From: WJMT01 sp964599635
GTDB taxonomy: Bacteria; Acidobacteriota; Aminicenantia; Aminicenantales; Aminicenantaceae
Direction: 5' to 3'
Length of the DNA stretch: 64,000 bases
NCBI GenBank assembly: GCA_964599635.1
Contig: CAZRGM010000012.1
Coordinates: 1 to 64,000, forward strand
Of the stretch, positions 1 to 8,895 are shown in pieces; the stretch's first letter is position 1; every line of letters starts with the position of its first letter. A program made the translations under genes and the position numbers. The notes under the pieces are model-generated. The model did not search any database and was not told the DNA's origin. It saw only the letters and a list, made by a program, of their open reading frames with translations.

Positions 1-143
1 CCCCCGTCCGTGGGTCAGACATACTCAGCGTCCGGCTTAGCCGGATACCCTCAAAAAACTCATCAGAAGGCTAAATCTTTAATGTCGCTTCAGCCACACC
101 TTAATTTCTTTAAGCTCTATAATACCTCGACGCGTGAATAAAT

Positions 144-188
144 CAGGAGCCTCCTGGTCTATTCATAAAAAAAATGGCGATAATTTTA
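144..188. repeat. Partial copy C of dispersed intergenic repeat
   Basis: A CAGGAG/CTCCTG inverted repeat (144-156) is followed by CTATTCAT and an A-run ending ATGGCGAT (159-181). This matches the left end of the longer copies at 3743-4004 and 59858-60065. It lies just beyond the stop of the aldolase/phosphatase gene. The rest of 1-224 has a small hairpin (TCCGGC/GCCGGA, 31-45) without a T-run and no gene I can support. Confidence 0.55.
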
Positions 189-224
189 AATCTAATCTTA
201 TTTTCGTTTTCGGGTCAGATGGTT

Positions 225-1325
225 TTAGTCCCTGTATTTGAATTTCTTTTCCAGTTTTTCAAGTTTATCTACGATTCCGCCGTACTCCAGTTCATGGTAA
301 CCGAGCATGGCCGCGCCGAAGAAACCCTGCCGCCTGATCCCCGAAGCTTTTTCAGCTACCTTTTTGCGGACATTATCCCAGAAAGGATGGTCAAAAACAT
401 CAGCAGGTTCTGTGAATTTTCCTTCTTTCACACAGAAAGCCGCTCCTGTTATGATGGGAGGTCCATCAAAGTAGGATATGGTTGTGTTGAGCTTACAGGG
501 CATTAAAGGCCCATTATGACTTCCCCGCATAAATCCAGCTACATAGGGTCCGATTTCAAAGGGAGCCAAAATCTCTCCTGTAGCAGGGAATTCCCCTTGG
601 ACCCGGACTAAAGCCACAGGATCATCTTTTCCAGTATAAGTGCCTGCAATATTATGAAGTCTGGTGGTAGAGATAGCAACGGCTTGGTTTCCTGTATTTC
701 TAGAAGAGATACTTTCAATCACATATTTTTCGCCGTCTCTGAGTAAAGCTGCAATATCATAGATGTCTTCAGGCGAGTTTAAATCAATGATTTTATCCTT
801 TTCAGTGTAATCCACATCAATGATTCGAAAGGAAAAGCCTTTATTCATTTTGGGGCTAAGCATAAGTCCTGCGTTATACATAGGATCGGAAAAAGCCAGA
901 TAAAACGGTAGGTTATAGGCGCCCGGATCGGTTTTGTCTGCTGCAAAAAATACAAAAGGTTCATTAGGCCGTTCTTCAAATTCCATTTCGGCTACAGCAG
1001 GTCCTGCTCCTTTGATATTTCCGCTGAAAGCATCTTTTAGAAGGTCTTGCCCTGCTCCGTAAAGGCCTTCACTTTTAGCTATTTCTGTTCCTGCTAAAAA
1101 AGAATCCCAAGCAAGTTTATGAATCTTTTCGTCAGATGGGCCTCTTTCATGGGAGCATAAAATAGCTATATCATCCCCAGTAAAGCCAATGTAAAAGTCT
1201 ATGAGTAAGTTTTTTCCTTCAGTTTTTATGAAGTTTGTCACTTCATAGATGACAGCTTTACTTGGAGTGATATGACCTCCAACAGCACCAATATCAGCTT
1301 TTAAAACACTTAAAGTAATTTTCAT
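225..1325 (-). CDS. fbp: Fructose-1,6-bisphosphate aldolase/phosphatase (archaeal type)
   Basis: Bifunctional gluconeogenic enzyme that condenses triose phosphates to fructose-1,6-bisphosphate and dephosphorylates it to fructose-6-phosphate; cytosolic. The 366-aa protein is full length for this family and collinear with the archaeal enzymes: start SVLKADIGAVGGH, the metal-binding motifs GDD (about 50-52) and AGQDLL (about 91-96), and the stretch YTGKDDPV with Tyr230 and Lys233, which correspond to the aldolase proton donor and Schiff-base lysine known from archaeal homologues. The ATG at 1325 has an AAGGAGG site six to seven bases upstream. It is divergent from the lipoprotein at 1562. The enzyme is typical of thermophilic archaea and deep-branching bacteria, so it suggests an anaerobic or ancestral-style gluconeogenesis. 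Confidence 0.95.
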   Translation of the reverse strand: MKITLSVLKADIGAVGGHITPSKAVIYEVTNFIKTEGKNLLIDFYIGFTGDDIAILCSHERGPSDEKIHKLAWDSFLAGTEIAKSEGLYGAGQDLLKDAFSGNIKGAGPAVAEMEFEERPNEPFVFFAADKTDPGAYNLPFYLAFSDPMYNAGLMLSPKMNKGFSFRIIDVDYTEKDKIIDLNSPEDIYDIAALLRDGEKYVIESISSRNTGNQAVAISTTRLHNIAGTYTGKDDPVALVRVQGEFPATGEILAPFEIGPYVAGFMRGSHNGPLMPCKLNTTISYFDGPPIITGAAFCVKEGKFTEPADVFDHPFWDNVRKKVAEKASGIRRQGFFGAAMLGYHELEYGGIVDKLEKLEKKFKYRD

Positions 1326-1514
1326 TAAAGCCTCCTTAAGCTAAATTGTCATGATTATAAAGAAATAACGACATACCATTAATTTATATATAAACAAATC
1401 TATCACCTATAACATTTTATTTTTTTTAAAATAAAAATTCAACTGTGTTATTTTTTAGTCAAGTGATCTAAAAAAAGGACACTTTTATGACGTGCATTTT
1501 AGGGCCTTCTCTGT

Positions 1515-1520
1515 TATAAT
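1515..1520 (+). promoter_or_regulatory. Possible -10 box of the 1562 lipoprotein gene
   Basis: A perfect TATAAT lies 42 bases before the ATG at 1562. The region about 17 bases upstream (GTGCAT) is a poor -35, so only the -10 is convincing. The 236-bp divergent spacer 1326-1561 shows nothing else but AT-rich sequence. Confidence 0.35.
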
Positions 1521-1561
1521 ATGGTACAGTATTTGCTCTTTAAATAAGTAAGGAGTGAAAA

Positions 1562-2215
1562 ATGAGGAAACTTATCATTATTATTCCGCTCATTATGCTC
1601 ATCTCAGGTTGTATGGTCATTGATGAAAGGTACAGAATGCCAGGTCCTAGGGTAAGGACGGTTGAAGCCGTCGAATATTATGATTATGATCCTTACTATG
1701 ATTATCCGTCTTTTTATGGTTACAATCCCTATTTCCATTGGATGGGATACAGCTGGTGGAATCCTTTATGGTATACCAACTACTATGATTTTTATTACAG
1801 CTGGTATTATCCGTCTTTTTATGGCTACAGTCCCTATTTTCATTGGATGGGATATAACTGGTGGGATCCTTTATGGTATACCAACTACTATGGCTTCTAT
1901 TATGGCTGGCATTATTATCCCTACTATCGCTCATTTTATTATCCCAGCCGTTATTATTCCCGGGGAAACAGGGTTGTTACTAGAGATCAGCTAAGAGACC
2001 CCAACAGAACAGATTTTTCAAGGAGAAACATACGTTCTATCGATAGGAAAACAGCCTCAAGCCTCTACAGAGGAAGCAGCCGAGTGAGGACTACAGGAAA
2101 AGTGAGCCGTGTCAGCTCCTCTTCTGTGAGCCGTGTCAGCTCAATCCGGTCAAGTTCAAGTTCTGGTACTCGAGTACGGAGTTCGGGTTCAAGCAGTAAA
2201 GCAAAAAAGAAGTAA
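1562..2215 (+). CDS. Tyr/Trp-rich tandem-repeat lipoprotein
   Basis: Function unknown. A short signal peptide ends in a lipobox (LISGC, Cys17), so the protein is probably lipid-anchored. Residues 38-130 are extremely rich in Tyr, Trp, Phe and Pro and contain two nearly identical 35-residue units starting YPSFYGY (residues 48-82 and 83-117). Residues 130-217 are Arg/Ser-rich with repeated RVSS motifs and end in a Lys tail, giving a very basic C-terminus that could bind nucleic acid, LPS or other anionic polymers. AAGGAG precedes the ATG at good spacing. It is a single-gene unit, convergent with the M23 gene at 2240. No family recognised. Confidence 0.75.
   Translation: MRKLIIIIPLIMLISGCMVIDERYRMPGPRVRTVEAVEYYDYDPYYDYPSFYGYNPYFHWMGYSWWNPLWYTNYYDFYYSWYYPSFYGYSPYFHWMGYNWWDPLWYTNYYGFYYGWHYYPYYRSFYYPSRYYSRGNRVVTRDQLRDPNRTDFSRRNIRSIDRKTASSLYRGSSRVRTTGKVSRVSSSSVSRVSSIRSSSSSGTRVRSSGSSSKAKKK
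1703..1912 (+). repeat. Two 105-bp tandem coding repeats
   Basis: Units 1703-1807 and 1808-1912 are nearly identical in DNA and encode the two Tyr/Trp-rich 35-residue units of the lipoprotein. The high DNA identity implies a recent duplication, and copy number could vary between strains. Confidence 0.8.
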
Positions 2216-2239
2216 GTGGCGGAATATTTCAGGCTAGGT

Positions 2240-3571
2240 TTATTCTTCCGAAGCTGTATGCGAGGGAAATAAAGAAGAATTTTTAAATCCTGAAAAGAGA
2301 GAAAGTGGAGTACTCAGAATCAGTTGAGAGCTTTTCACCAGAGTATTAAATTCGCTTCTGAATTCTTCTCTAAGAGGAGTGACAGGTTTAAATTTATGGG
2401 CTAAAGGATTGATGTATTTCCCGTAATATTTAATCCTGTAGTCCAGATGAGGGCCTGTACACACACCTGAAGATCCCACATAACCAATAGTTTGTCCGCT
2501 GACAACTTTAGCTCCTTTGCGGATTCCCTTAGCATAGCTTCTTAGATGAAGATACATGGTTTCATAGGAATTCCTATGGCGAATTCTGATCATTCGGCCT
2601 GCAGCTCCATTCATTCCCACAAAAGTCAAGGTACCGTCTGCTGTGGCTTGGACAGGAGTTCCAGGAGGGGCTCCGTAATCGACTCCGTAATGAGGTCTGT
2701 ATACTTTCCATACTGGGTGAAGTCTATTATAGCTAAATCTAGATGTGATTCTGGCGCCGTTTATGGGTGATTTGAGGAATTCTTTACGGAGGGAGTTGCC
2801 TTCAGGATCAAAATAATCCCATTCATGAGTGTCTGGATAAGTAAAATAAAAGGCCTGGAATATTTTTCCCTGATTTGCAAATTGAGCGGCAAGTATTTTT
2901 CCATAGCCTATAAATTTTCCATTTAGATATTTTTTTTCGAAAAGCAGTTTAAAAGAGTCATCTTTTCTGGTATCGGCATAGAAATCTATGTCCCAAGCAA
3001 ATATATCTGCAAGATCAATGGCAAGGGAATCTTTTTCACCAGCCTCATTCAAGGCTTGAATGAGATTTTGATTGACTGTTCCCCGCATCATCTTCAGCTT
3101 TGTTTTTATAGGTAAGGAGATAATCTCAGCATCATAATGGTGCTGAGATTTTTGTATTTTTAGATAATTTTCTCTATCTATGTCATATTCTATATATTGC
3201 AGGGGCCCATCCTTTTGATAAAAAAGGCGCAGTTCATTTCCTGCCTTGATTTTGGCCATGTCATAAACTGGTTCCACGTCTTGGTTTAAATTGTGGATTT
3301 CTTGGGGGGTGAATCCATACTCCTTTAGAATATCTGACAAAGATTGACCTCTTTTTATGGTCACTTTTTGTTCCTCTAAAGGAGGTGATTTTTCAACAGA
3401 TGCGTTGGGCTTTTCATCAACCAAAGGATGGACTTTTGTTTCCATTTGCTCGCTGTTTTTGGGAATAAAGGCTAGAAAAAAATAGACGATCAAAAGGAAA
3501 AGTATGTACAAAATATAAGAAGGCACGTTTTTTTTCTTCTTATTTTTATTGATTTTAATATTAATTTTCAT
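2240..3571 (-). CDS. Membrane-anchored M23 family peptidoglycan metallopeptidase with LysM-like domain
   Basis: Probable murein endopeptidase acting in the periplasm. One N-terminal membrane segment (residues 17-36), a LysM-like region (about 69-116, TIKRGQSLSDILKEYG), a central OapA/MepM-like domain and a C-terminal M23 domain (about 265-395). The M23 metal motif HYGVD is present (His294, Asp298). The usual HxH near the end is HLD (His375, Asp377), so one zinc ligand position is Asp; HLD-type variants are, as I recall, found in other M23 proteins, so this need not mean inactivity. No strong Shine-Dalgarno is visible before the ATG at 3571; the start is chosen as the first ATG before the membrane segment. 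Confidence 0.88.
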   Translation of the reverse strand: MKINIKINKNKKKKNVPSYILYILFLLIVYFFLAFIPKNSEQMETKVHPLVDEKPNASVEKSPPLEEQKVTIKRGQSLSDILKEYGFTPQEIHNLNQDVEPVYDMAKIKAGNELRLFYQKDGPLQYIEYDIDRENYLKIQKSQHHYDAEIISLPIKTKLKMMRGTVNQNLIQALNEAGEKDSLAIDLADIFAWDIDFYADTRKDDSFKLLFEKKYLNGKFIGYGKILAAQFANQGKIFQAFYFTYPDTHEWDYFDPEGNSLRKEFLKSPINGARITSRFSYNRLHPVWKVYRPHYGVDYGAPPGTPVQATADGTLTFVGMNGAAGRMIRIRHRNSYETMYLHLRSYAKGIRKGAKVVSGQTIGYVGSSGVCTGPHLDYRIKYYGKYINPLAHKFKPVTPLREEFRSEFNTLVKSSQLILSTPLSLFSGFKNSSLFPSHTASEE

Positions 3572-3742
3572 TGAGTTTGATTGTTCATGGAGAGCTTCGA
3601 TACTTTATAAACAAAGAAAGAATCCATCCTTTTTTGTTTGTTCATCGGAATTCTGTGCTTGTTGATTCGCATGAGGCTCTCATTTTTATCTTATTATCGG
3701 AAATTTTTATCTTTCAGGCAAGTTTAATCTTAACATAACTAA

Positions 3743-4004
3743 CCTGACCTATTCATAAAAAAATGGCGATTTTTTCATGATTCATTTATTCTCAACGATA
3801 GGCAGGACTTTTTCAAGAACAATGTCTTGAACATTTTTTCTGTTTATATTTTAATTTTAATCGCCATTTTTTTACCATTGAGTCAAGCCGATCTCACGGC
3901 ATCTGCTTCGTACCAGGGCATTCGTAGTGAAAGACCATGACTTCATGCCCTGTGCCTTGCATCTGTAGCAACCTCGGCTTGTTCATCATCCAGGCTAAAT
4001 GAGG
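3743..4004. repeat. Full-length dispersed intergenic repeat, copy A
   Basis: Begins CCTGACCTATTCAT and ends AAATGAGG. It contains a perfect 15-bp inverted repeat (AAAAAAATGGCGATT at 3757-3771 and its complement at 3859-3873), an inner inverted repeat TTCAAGA/TCTTGAA (3812-3831) and the block CTTCGTACCAGGGCATTCG shared with copy B at 59858-60065. It fills the 471-bp gap between the DUF4405 stop and the M23 start. The inverted arms end in T7 and could also act as a transcription terminator. A GGGGGCCCCC palindrome follows at 4003-4012. Confidence 0.8.
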
Positions 4005-4043
4005 GGGCCCCCATGAGAAGGTTGTTTTCTGGGTTCCTCCAAT

Positions 4044-4700
4044 TTATCGATGGAGGAGCTGGGGCACAGGTAGCTGCCTTTCAGGGGGAATGATTTCTTT
4101 TAATAAAAGGTAAATCCGGGAAGGTGAAGTCTTGTTAAGGTCTGCGGTTTTTTTGAGCGAGTCCTGAGGATCATGAACCTGGATTCCTTTTTGTTCTAAA
4201 AATTCGACTGCTTTTTGTGGATCTAAACCTAACTCTTGAACGAATCGGTTAAGGGAAAGTTTTTCAGCTCTGGCTAGGAAAGGCTGATCCTTATTAGCCG
4301 GCCAAGAGTCTCTGATTAAAGACCCTAAATCCATAACCGAACTGAAAGGAGGGATGTTGATAAGAGTGCCTATAAGAATCAAAACGATCATGGCAAGAGA
4401 AACCAAAAATTCTATTCTGGATCTAGAGTATTTTCTTGTTTTCCCTCTTAGATAATGCAGAATAGAACGCCAGTTTTGGTAGAGATGAAGAGACACGAAG
4501 ATCAGAAATACATAAGAAAAAATTGTATGGATGGTTTCCCATTCGCCTTTAGTGAAGCCAAAAAATGTCCAGTGAGACCAATCAGCCACTCTCCCGGAAG
4601 GAACCGTATAGAGGACCAGCCCTGATAAGGCTTCTATAATGAACGACCAGAATATGGTCAGCGCGGTGAATGCTCTGAAATTAAATGGTTTTTCTTTCAT
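4044..4700 (-). CDS. DUF4405 membrane protein (cytochrome b-like)
   Basis: Integral membrane protein of 218 aa with about three helices (roughly 8-31, 56-78, 96-117). Several membrane-proximal histidines (WSHW, IHTIF, LHLYQNW) fit the idea that DUF4405 proteins bind b-type heme, and the C-terminal 90 residues are soluble. The stop of the amidase lies only 20 bp upstream on the same strand, so the two are probably co-transcribed. No good Shine-Dalgarno is visible, consistent with coupling to the upstream gene. Family assignment is from hydropathy and the FxxE..SG..L pattern; redox role is inference. Confidence 0.75.
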   Translation of the reverse strand: MKEKPFNFRAFTALTIFWSFIIEALSGLVLYTVPSGRVADWSHWTFFGFTKGEWETIHTIFSYVFLIFVSLHLYQNWRSILHYLRGKTRKYSRSRIEFLVSLAMIVLILIGTLINIPPFSSVMDLGSLIRDSWPANKDQPFLARAEKLSLNRFVQELGLDPQKAVEFLEQKGIQVHDPQDSLKKTADLNKTSPSRIYLLLKEIIPPERQLPVPQLLHR

Positions 4701-4720
4701 GTTTGCTTTTTTAACATTCG

Positions 4721-6310
4721 TTAGTCTTTAATTTCTGGGAATCCAGAAGGAGAGCGTCGGTGCTTAGTGGTTTGTTCATAGGCATAGGCGATTTTGATAA
4801 GATCAGGCTCTCCGAATAGTGTTCCTACGATCTGAATCCCTGCAGGGAGTTTTTTATAAGTATACCCCATGGGCACAGTGATAGCTGGGAGCCCGGTATG
4901 AGGAGGGATCAGCTGGCTGTTATCCCCAGCGGGACTTCTCATGTCACCCAGCTTCCGGGGCGGATTGCCCCATGTCGGATAGACAAACACATCCACATTT
5001 TGGTCTTTCATGGCTTTGAGCACAGCTTCACGGAATTTGATATTCCGGGGTTCATGATATAAATCTTTACACAGCGGCTCATCGGTTAAGGGCACTTCCA
5101 GGGCTCTTTCGATTCTGTCTCGGACTGACCTGAGGAATTTACCCGAATTGAAAATTTCAGTCAAGCTTTTAAAAGGAGCCTTATCTCCCACAGAAGCTAA
5201 ATACTGATTGAGGTCATGCCGGAAAGTATCGCACCACAGGTTTTGTGAAAGCTCACCAAAGTCAGGGATGTCAAAAGGATCTATGATTTCAGCTCCCTGG
5301 TTCTTCAGGTCTTGGATTGCTTTTTCAAACACCGCTTTGATCTTAGGATCTGAAGAAGCTCGGTCTGCCAGTACACGGAATACCCCGATTCTGGCTCCTT
5401 TAAGGCCCTCTTTATCAAGAAAGGCAGTATAGGTCTCTGGGATTTTTCCCAGGCATTGTTCAGTGATAGGGTCAGCAGGATCATATCCTGAAATCACATC
5501 CAGGATTCTAGCTGCATCCTCCACGGTTCGGGTCATGGGCCCTCCGATATCATTTCTTAGGTAAAGAGGAATGATACCGTCTCGACTGATTAAGCCCATG
5601 GTGGAGCGGATTCCCACTAGGCAGCAGTGGGCCGAAGGTCCTCTGATGGAGTTGCCGGTATCCGTGCCTAAGCCCACAGTCCCAAAATTGGCAGCCAATG
5701 CCGCAGCCGTTCCTCCACTGGAGCCAGCTGGGACCCGCGAAAGGTCATACGGGTTTCGGGTGATCCCAGCGATGGAGCTTACGGTCTCATAAGGGCTGAA
5801 AGCCCATTCAGCCATGTTTGATTTAGCGATTATAATGGCTCCAGCCTCACGCAGGGCTTTGACCTGGTAGGCGTCATCAGGAGGAAGATAGCCCTTTAAA
5901 GCTTCTGAACCTGCTGTGGTCTGAAGGTCATGAGTGTCATAGTTGTCTTTCACGATTACCGGGATCCCGTGAAGAGGACGAAGTCTTTTTATTCTATGAA
6001 ATTCCTGGTCCAGCTCTGATGCTCTGGCCAAGGCATTTGGATTGATCGTCACGATGGAATTCAGTTTTTTGTGTTTATCGTATTTTTTAATCCGGTCTAA
6101 ATATTTTTGAGTCAATTCCTGACAAGTGATCTCTCCGTTAAGATAAGCGTTGTGGATATCTTTGATGGTCGCTTCCATGACTTGGAAAACTTGAAATTTT
6201 TTTAAGGGTTTTTCACCACATCCTTGAAAGAGCCCAGAGAGGTGCGCTGTCAGTAACAAACAGAAAGTCAAGCGAACTGTCTTTGAAAAATTCCGATTAT
6301 TTTTTATCAT
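4721..6310 (-). CDS. Exported amidase-signature family hydrolase
   Basis: Ser-cisSer-Lys amidase (PF01425) that hydrolyses amides of unknown identity. Catalytic residues are recognisable: Lys121 (IVKDNYD), cis-Ser197 (PAGSSGG) and nucleophile Ser221 (TDTGNSIRGP). An N-terminal hydrophobic segment (about 12-30) followed by Cys31 suggests export and possibly lipidation, although FQGC is a weak lipobox. The length of 529 aa is normal for the family. It is not a GatA gene: no gatB or gatC is adjacent and it has a signal sequence. First gene of an apparent operon with the DUF4405 protein. Confidence 0.9.
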   Translation of the reverse strand: MIKNNRNFSKTVRLTFCLLLTAHLSGLFQGCGEKPLKKFQVFQVMEATIKDIHNAYLNGEITCQELTQKYLDRIKKYDKHKKLNSIVTINPNALARASELDQEFHRIKRLRPLHGIPVIVKDNYDTHDLQTTAGSEALKGYLPPDDAYQVKALREAGAIIIAKSNMAEWAFSPYETVSSIAGITRNPYDLSRVPAGSSGGTAAALAANFGTVGLGTDTGNSIRGPSAHCCLVGIRSTMGLISRDGIIPLYLRNDIGGPMTRTVEDAARILDVISGYDPADPITEQCLGKIPETYTAFLDKEGLKGARIGVFRVLADRASSDPKIKAVFEKAIQDLKNQGAEIIDPFDIPDFGELSQNLWCDTFRHDLNQYLASVGDKAPFKSLTEIFNSGKFLRSVRDRIERALEVPLTDEPLCKDLYHEPRNIKFREAVLKAMKDQNVDVFVYPTWGNPPRKLGDMRSPAGDNSQLIPPHTGLPAITVPMGYTYKKLPAGIQIVGTLFGEPDLIKIAYAYEQTTKHRRSPSGFPEIKD

Positions 6311-6347
6311 GAAAAAATTCTTTTTTCATAAAAAGCCTCATTGAACC

Positions 6348-6659
6348 TTAGGCTTGACAAAGAAATTTCACTCCTGATAAAAAATCCCTCTGCCAGATGA
6401 TCCTTCCAATGATTTTTATATCCTGATTATTTTTTCCAAGGTGATTAAAAGTGATTTCGATTAAACTGCCCATAGGAATTTCTCTGTCTAGAAAAAGACA
6501 GCACCCATTTTCACTAAGATTTTGAGAAAAACCTTGACCATGAATGATTGAATTTGTTTTTATGTCATTTGTTCTGAAACTTACTTTTTGTATAGTGTCA
6601 ATGCGCAGCTCTTTTCTTAAGTTTTTTTTATTTGAGTTTATGTTTGACCCTTTTTCCAT
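6348..6659 (-). CDS. PilZ domain protein, likely c-di-GMP receptor
   Basis: Small cytosolic protein of 103 aa consisting of one PilZ domain. Both c-di-GMP signature motifs are present: RxxxR as RKELR (Arg15, Arg19) and D/NxSxxG as NLSENG (residues 47-52). PilZ proteins relay second-messenger levels to motility, secretion or polymer export machinery; the partner is not evident here. Ends 38 bp upstream of the amidase gene on the same strand. Shine-Dalgarno before the ATG is weak. Confidence 0.88.
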   Translation of the reverse strand: MEKGSNINSNKKNLRKELRIDTIQKVSFRTNDIKTNSIIHGQGFSQNLSENGCCLFLDREIPMGSLIEITFNHLGKNNQDIKIIGRIIWQRDFLSGVKFLCQA

Positions 6660-6824
6660 AAGCTTTTATCGATTTAAGAGAAAATGAATTTTAACAGAAT
6701 CAATTTTTAAAGTGAAGAACAAAATCAAGGCTGAAGTAAAAAAAACTTTAAACTTTGTCTTATATAAATTAAACTAAATTTGTTTAGAGGTTTATATAAA
6801 CAGACCAGGAGGAAAGGAGTTAGA

Positions 6825-8561
6825 ATGATTATTCAAAAGTCTTATTTAAAGGTTTTTATCCTTATTTTGGGTCTTTATTTTTTGGGTTCTTTTTTCGCAT
6901 GCGCTCCCAAAGAGGAGCCGGCTGATTTTGTGCTGAGAAATGGAAAGATTGTGACCCTGGATGAGGCTAAACCAGAAGTAACGGCTCTGGCGGTTTCCCA
7001 GGGAAAAATCAAAGCTCTCTGTGATGAAAATGAAATTGAGTCCTATATCGGAGAAATTACCAAGGTCATAGACCTGGGTGGAAAACTGGCTATCCCTGGC
7101 TTTATTGACAGCCACGCTCATTTCACCAGCATCGGGCAGGCTGCTATGACTCTGAACCTGATGCATGTTAAGAGTTGGGAAGAGATTGTTTCCATGGTGA
7201 AAAAAGAAGTTGAAGCTTCAGAAGCAGGCGAATGGATCTTAGGCCGGGGATGGCATCAGGAAAAATGGGACAAAACCCCTGAGCCCAATGTGGATGGACT
7301 CCCTTATCATGATGCTTTAAGTGAAGTCAGTCCTGATAATCCAGTGATGCTCACCCATGCCAGCGGGCATTCCTGTTTTGTCAATGCCAAAGCCATGGAG
7401 CTGGCTGGAGTGACCAAAGAGACGGCCGCTCCCGAAGGAGGAGAAATCGTCAGGGATCCGGAAGGCAATCCCATTGGTGTTTTTAGAGAGACCGCTCAGG
7501 GATTGGTAAGCAGAGCCCACTCCAAATCTTTAGAGAGCAGGACTCCAGAGCAGGAAGAAGAGTATCGAAGAAAAGTCATAGAGCTGGCAGACCAGGAGTG
7601 CCTGTCTAAAGGAATCACCTGCCTTCATGATGCCAGTTCTTCATTTAGAACTGTGGATCTGTTTAAGGAGTTTGCTGAACAAGGAAAACTGGGAATCCGC
7701 CTTAATGTGATGGTCAACGAAGAAAATGATAATCTTACTCCGGAGAAACTCTCTGAATACAGACTCATCGGCTTTGGAGATCATCATCTCACAGTTCGTT
7801 CGATCAAACGTTTTATGGATGGAGCTCTAGGGTCTCACGGAGCCTGGCTTTTGGAGCCTTATGAAGACCTTCCCTTAAGCACAGGACTGAACACCACTTC
7901 CGTGGAGAGTATCCAGGAGACCGCCCGGATCGCGATTGAGAATGATTTTCAGCTCTGTACCCATGCCATAGGGGACCGGGCCAATAGAGAAGTGCTTAAT
8001 GTTTATGAGGAAGCTTTTAAAGCTCATCCGGACAAAGAGGACCTGAGATGGAGGGTAGAGCACGCTCAGCACCTCAGTTCTGAGGATATTCCCCGGTTTG
8101 GAGAGCTGGATGTGATTGCATCCATGCAGGCCATTCACTGCACTTCAGACGGCCCCTGGGTTTATAAGCGCTTGGGGGAAAAGCGGGCTGAAGAAGGGGC
8201 TTATGTGTGGCAGAAGCTTATGGAAACAGGTACTGTGATCTGCAACGGCACGGATGCCCCCGTCGAAGATGTGGATCCCATTCCCTGTTTTTATGCGTCA
8301 GTGACCCGAAAGATGAAAAACGGCGAACTTTTTTATCCGGACCAGAGAATGACGCGAGAACAAGCTCTTCGCTCCTACACTATAAACGGGGCCTATGCGT
8401 TTTTTCAGGAAGATTTACTGGGTTCTCTGTCTCCAGGCAAGCTGGCGGATATCACGGTTCTGTCCAAAGATATCATGACGGTTCCTGAAGATGAAATTCT
8501 GGAAGCTGAAGTCGTCTACACCATTGTGGGCGGAAAGCTCATATTTGGGGACATCCCATAA
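6825..8561 (+). CDS. Exported amidohydrolase (YtcJ-like, Amidohydro_3)
   Basis: Metal-dependent hydrolase of the amidohydrolase superfamily. Motifs: FIDSHAHF (first metal HxH), a Lys/Arg-rich barrel core, HAIGDRA and VEHAQH (metal histidines), NGTDAPVED (catalytic Asp). The N-terminus is a signal peptide ending in FFAC, a probable lipobox, so the enzyme is likely periplasmic and lipid-anchored. I start at the ATG at 6825, which has AGGAGGAAAGGAG just upstream, rather than at the TTG at 6780. The last residues (FGDIP and the stop) are encoded by the left arm of a REP-like inverted repeat, so the natural C-terminus may have been altered. Substrate unknown. Confidence 0.9.
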   Translation: MIIQKSYLKVFILILGLYFLGSFFACAPKEEPADFVLRNGKIVTLDEAKPEVTALAVSQGKIKALCDENEIESYIGEITKVIDLGGKLAIPGFIDSHAHFTSIGQAAMTLNLMHVKSWEEIVSMVKKEVEASEAGEWILGRGWHQEKWDKTPEPNVDGLPYHDALSEVSPDNPVMLTHASGHSCFVNAKAMELAGVTKETAAPEGGEIVRDPEGNPIGVFRETAQGLVSRAHSKSLESRTPEQEEEYRRKVIELADQECLSKGITCLHDASSSFRTVDLFKEFAEQGKLGIRLNVMVNEENDNLTPEKLSEYRLIGFGDHHLTVRSIKRFMDGALGSHGAWLLEPYEDLPLSTGLNTTSVESIQETARIAIENDFQLCTHAIGDRANREVLNVYEEAFKAHPDKEDLRWRVEHAQHLSSEDIPRFGELDVIASMQAIHCTSDGPWVYKRLGEKRAEEGAYVWQKLMETGTVICNGTDAPVEDVDPIPCFYASVTRKMKNGELFYPDQRMTREQALRSYTINGAYAFFQEDLLGSLSPGKLADITVLSKDIMTVPEDEILEAEVVYTIVGGKLIFGDIP

Positions 8562-8895
8562 GGAACCACCCTATTCAATTTTAAAGATATCATCCAATAA
8601 TGAGTCGCGGGGTCTTGTTTGCAGAACATATTCTTGGAATCTCTCTCGATGTTTATGATTTGATTTGGCCATTCCCAGATAACAGGGATTAGAATGCTTG
8701 ATGATAGAGTCATCTGATAAAAAGACTTTTATAACGGTTTTTGAAGAGAAATCCAACTGGGCCGTATCTTTTTCGGTAGTGTCATCCGTAAGATTGAAGC
8801 AGTCTATGCATAAATTTTTGTAAATGAATAGCTTTTTGCGTATGAAGCAAAAAATAAAAATGGTTGGGTGGTACCTTATGGGATGTCCCCATATT
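8541..8895. mobile_element. Decayed REP/RAYT-type element with inverted ends
   Basis: The ends 8541-8571 and 8866-8895 are inverted copies sharing GGGGACATCCCATAAGG and ACCACCC with one substitution and a 2-base gap. Between them, on the minus strand, is the C-terminal remnant of a REP-associated tyrosine transposase. The left arm supplies the stop codon of the amidohydrolase gene. A further partial unit (GTGTCCCCATATTTG) follows at 8898-8911. Confidence 0.6.

Noticed and set aside
174..506. Plus-strand reading frame starting at the repeat copy C
   Set aside because: Antisense to the aldolase/phosphatase gene and begins at the repeat's ATGGCG; no ribosome site.
1703..1912. CRISPR-like array
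   Set aside because: The repeated units are contiguous coding repeats without spacers.
4003..4012. GGGGGCCCCC palindrome
   Set aside because: Striking in AT-rich DNA but single, with no T-run or partner; no function can be supported.
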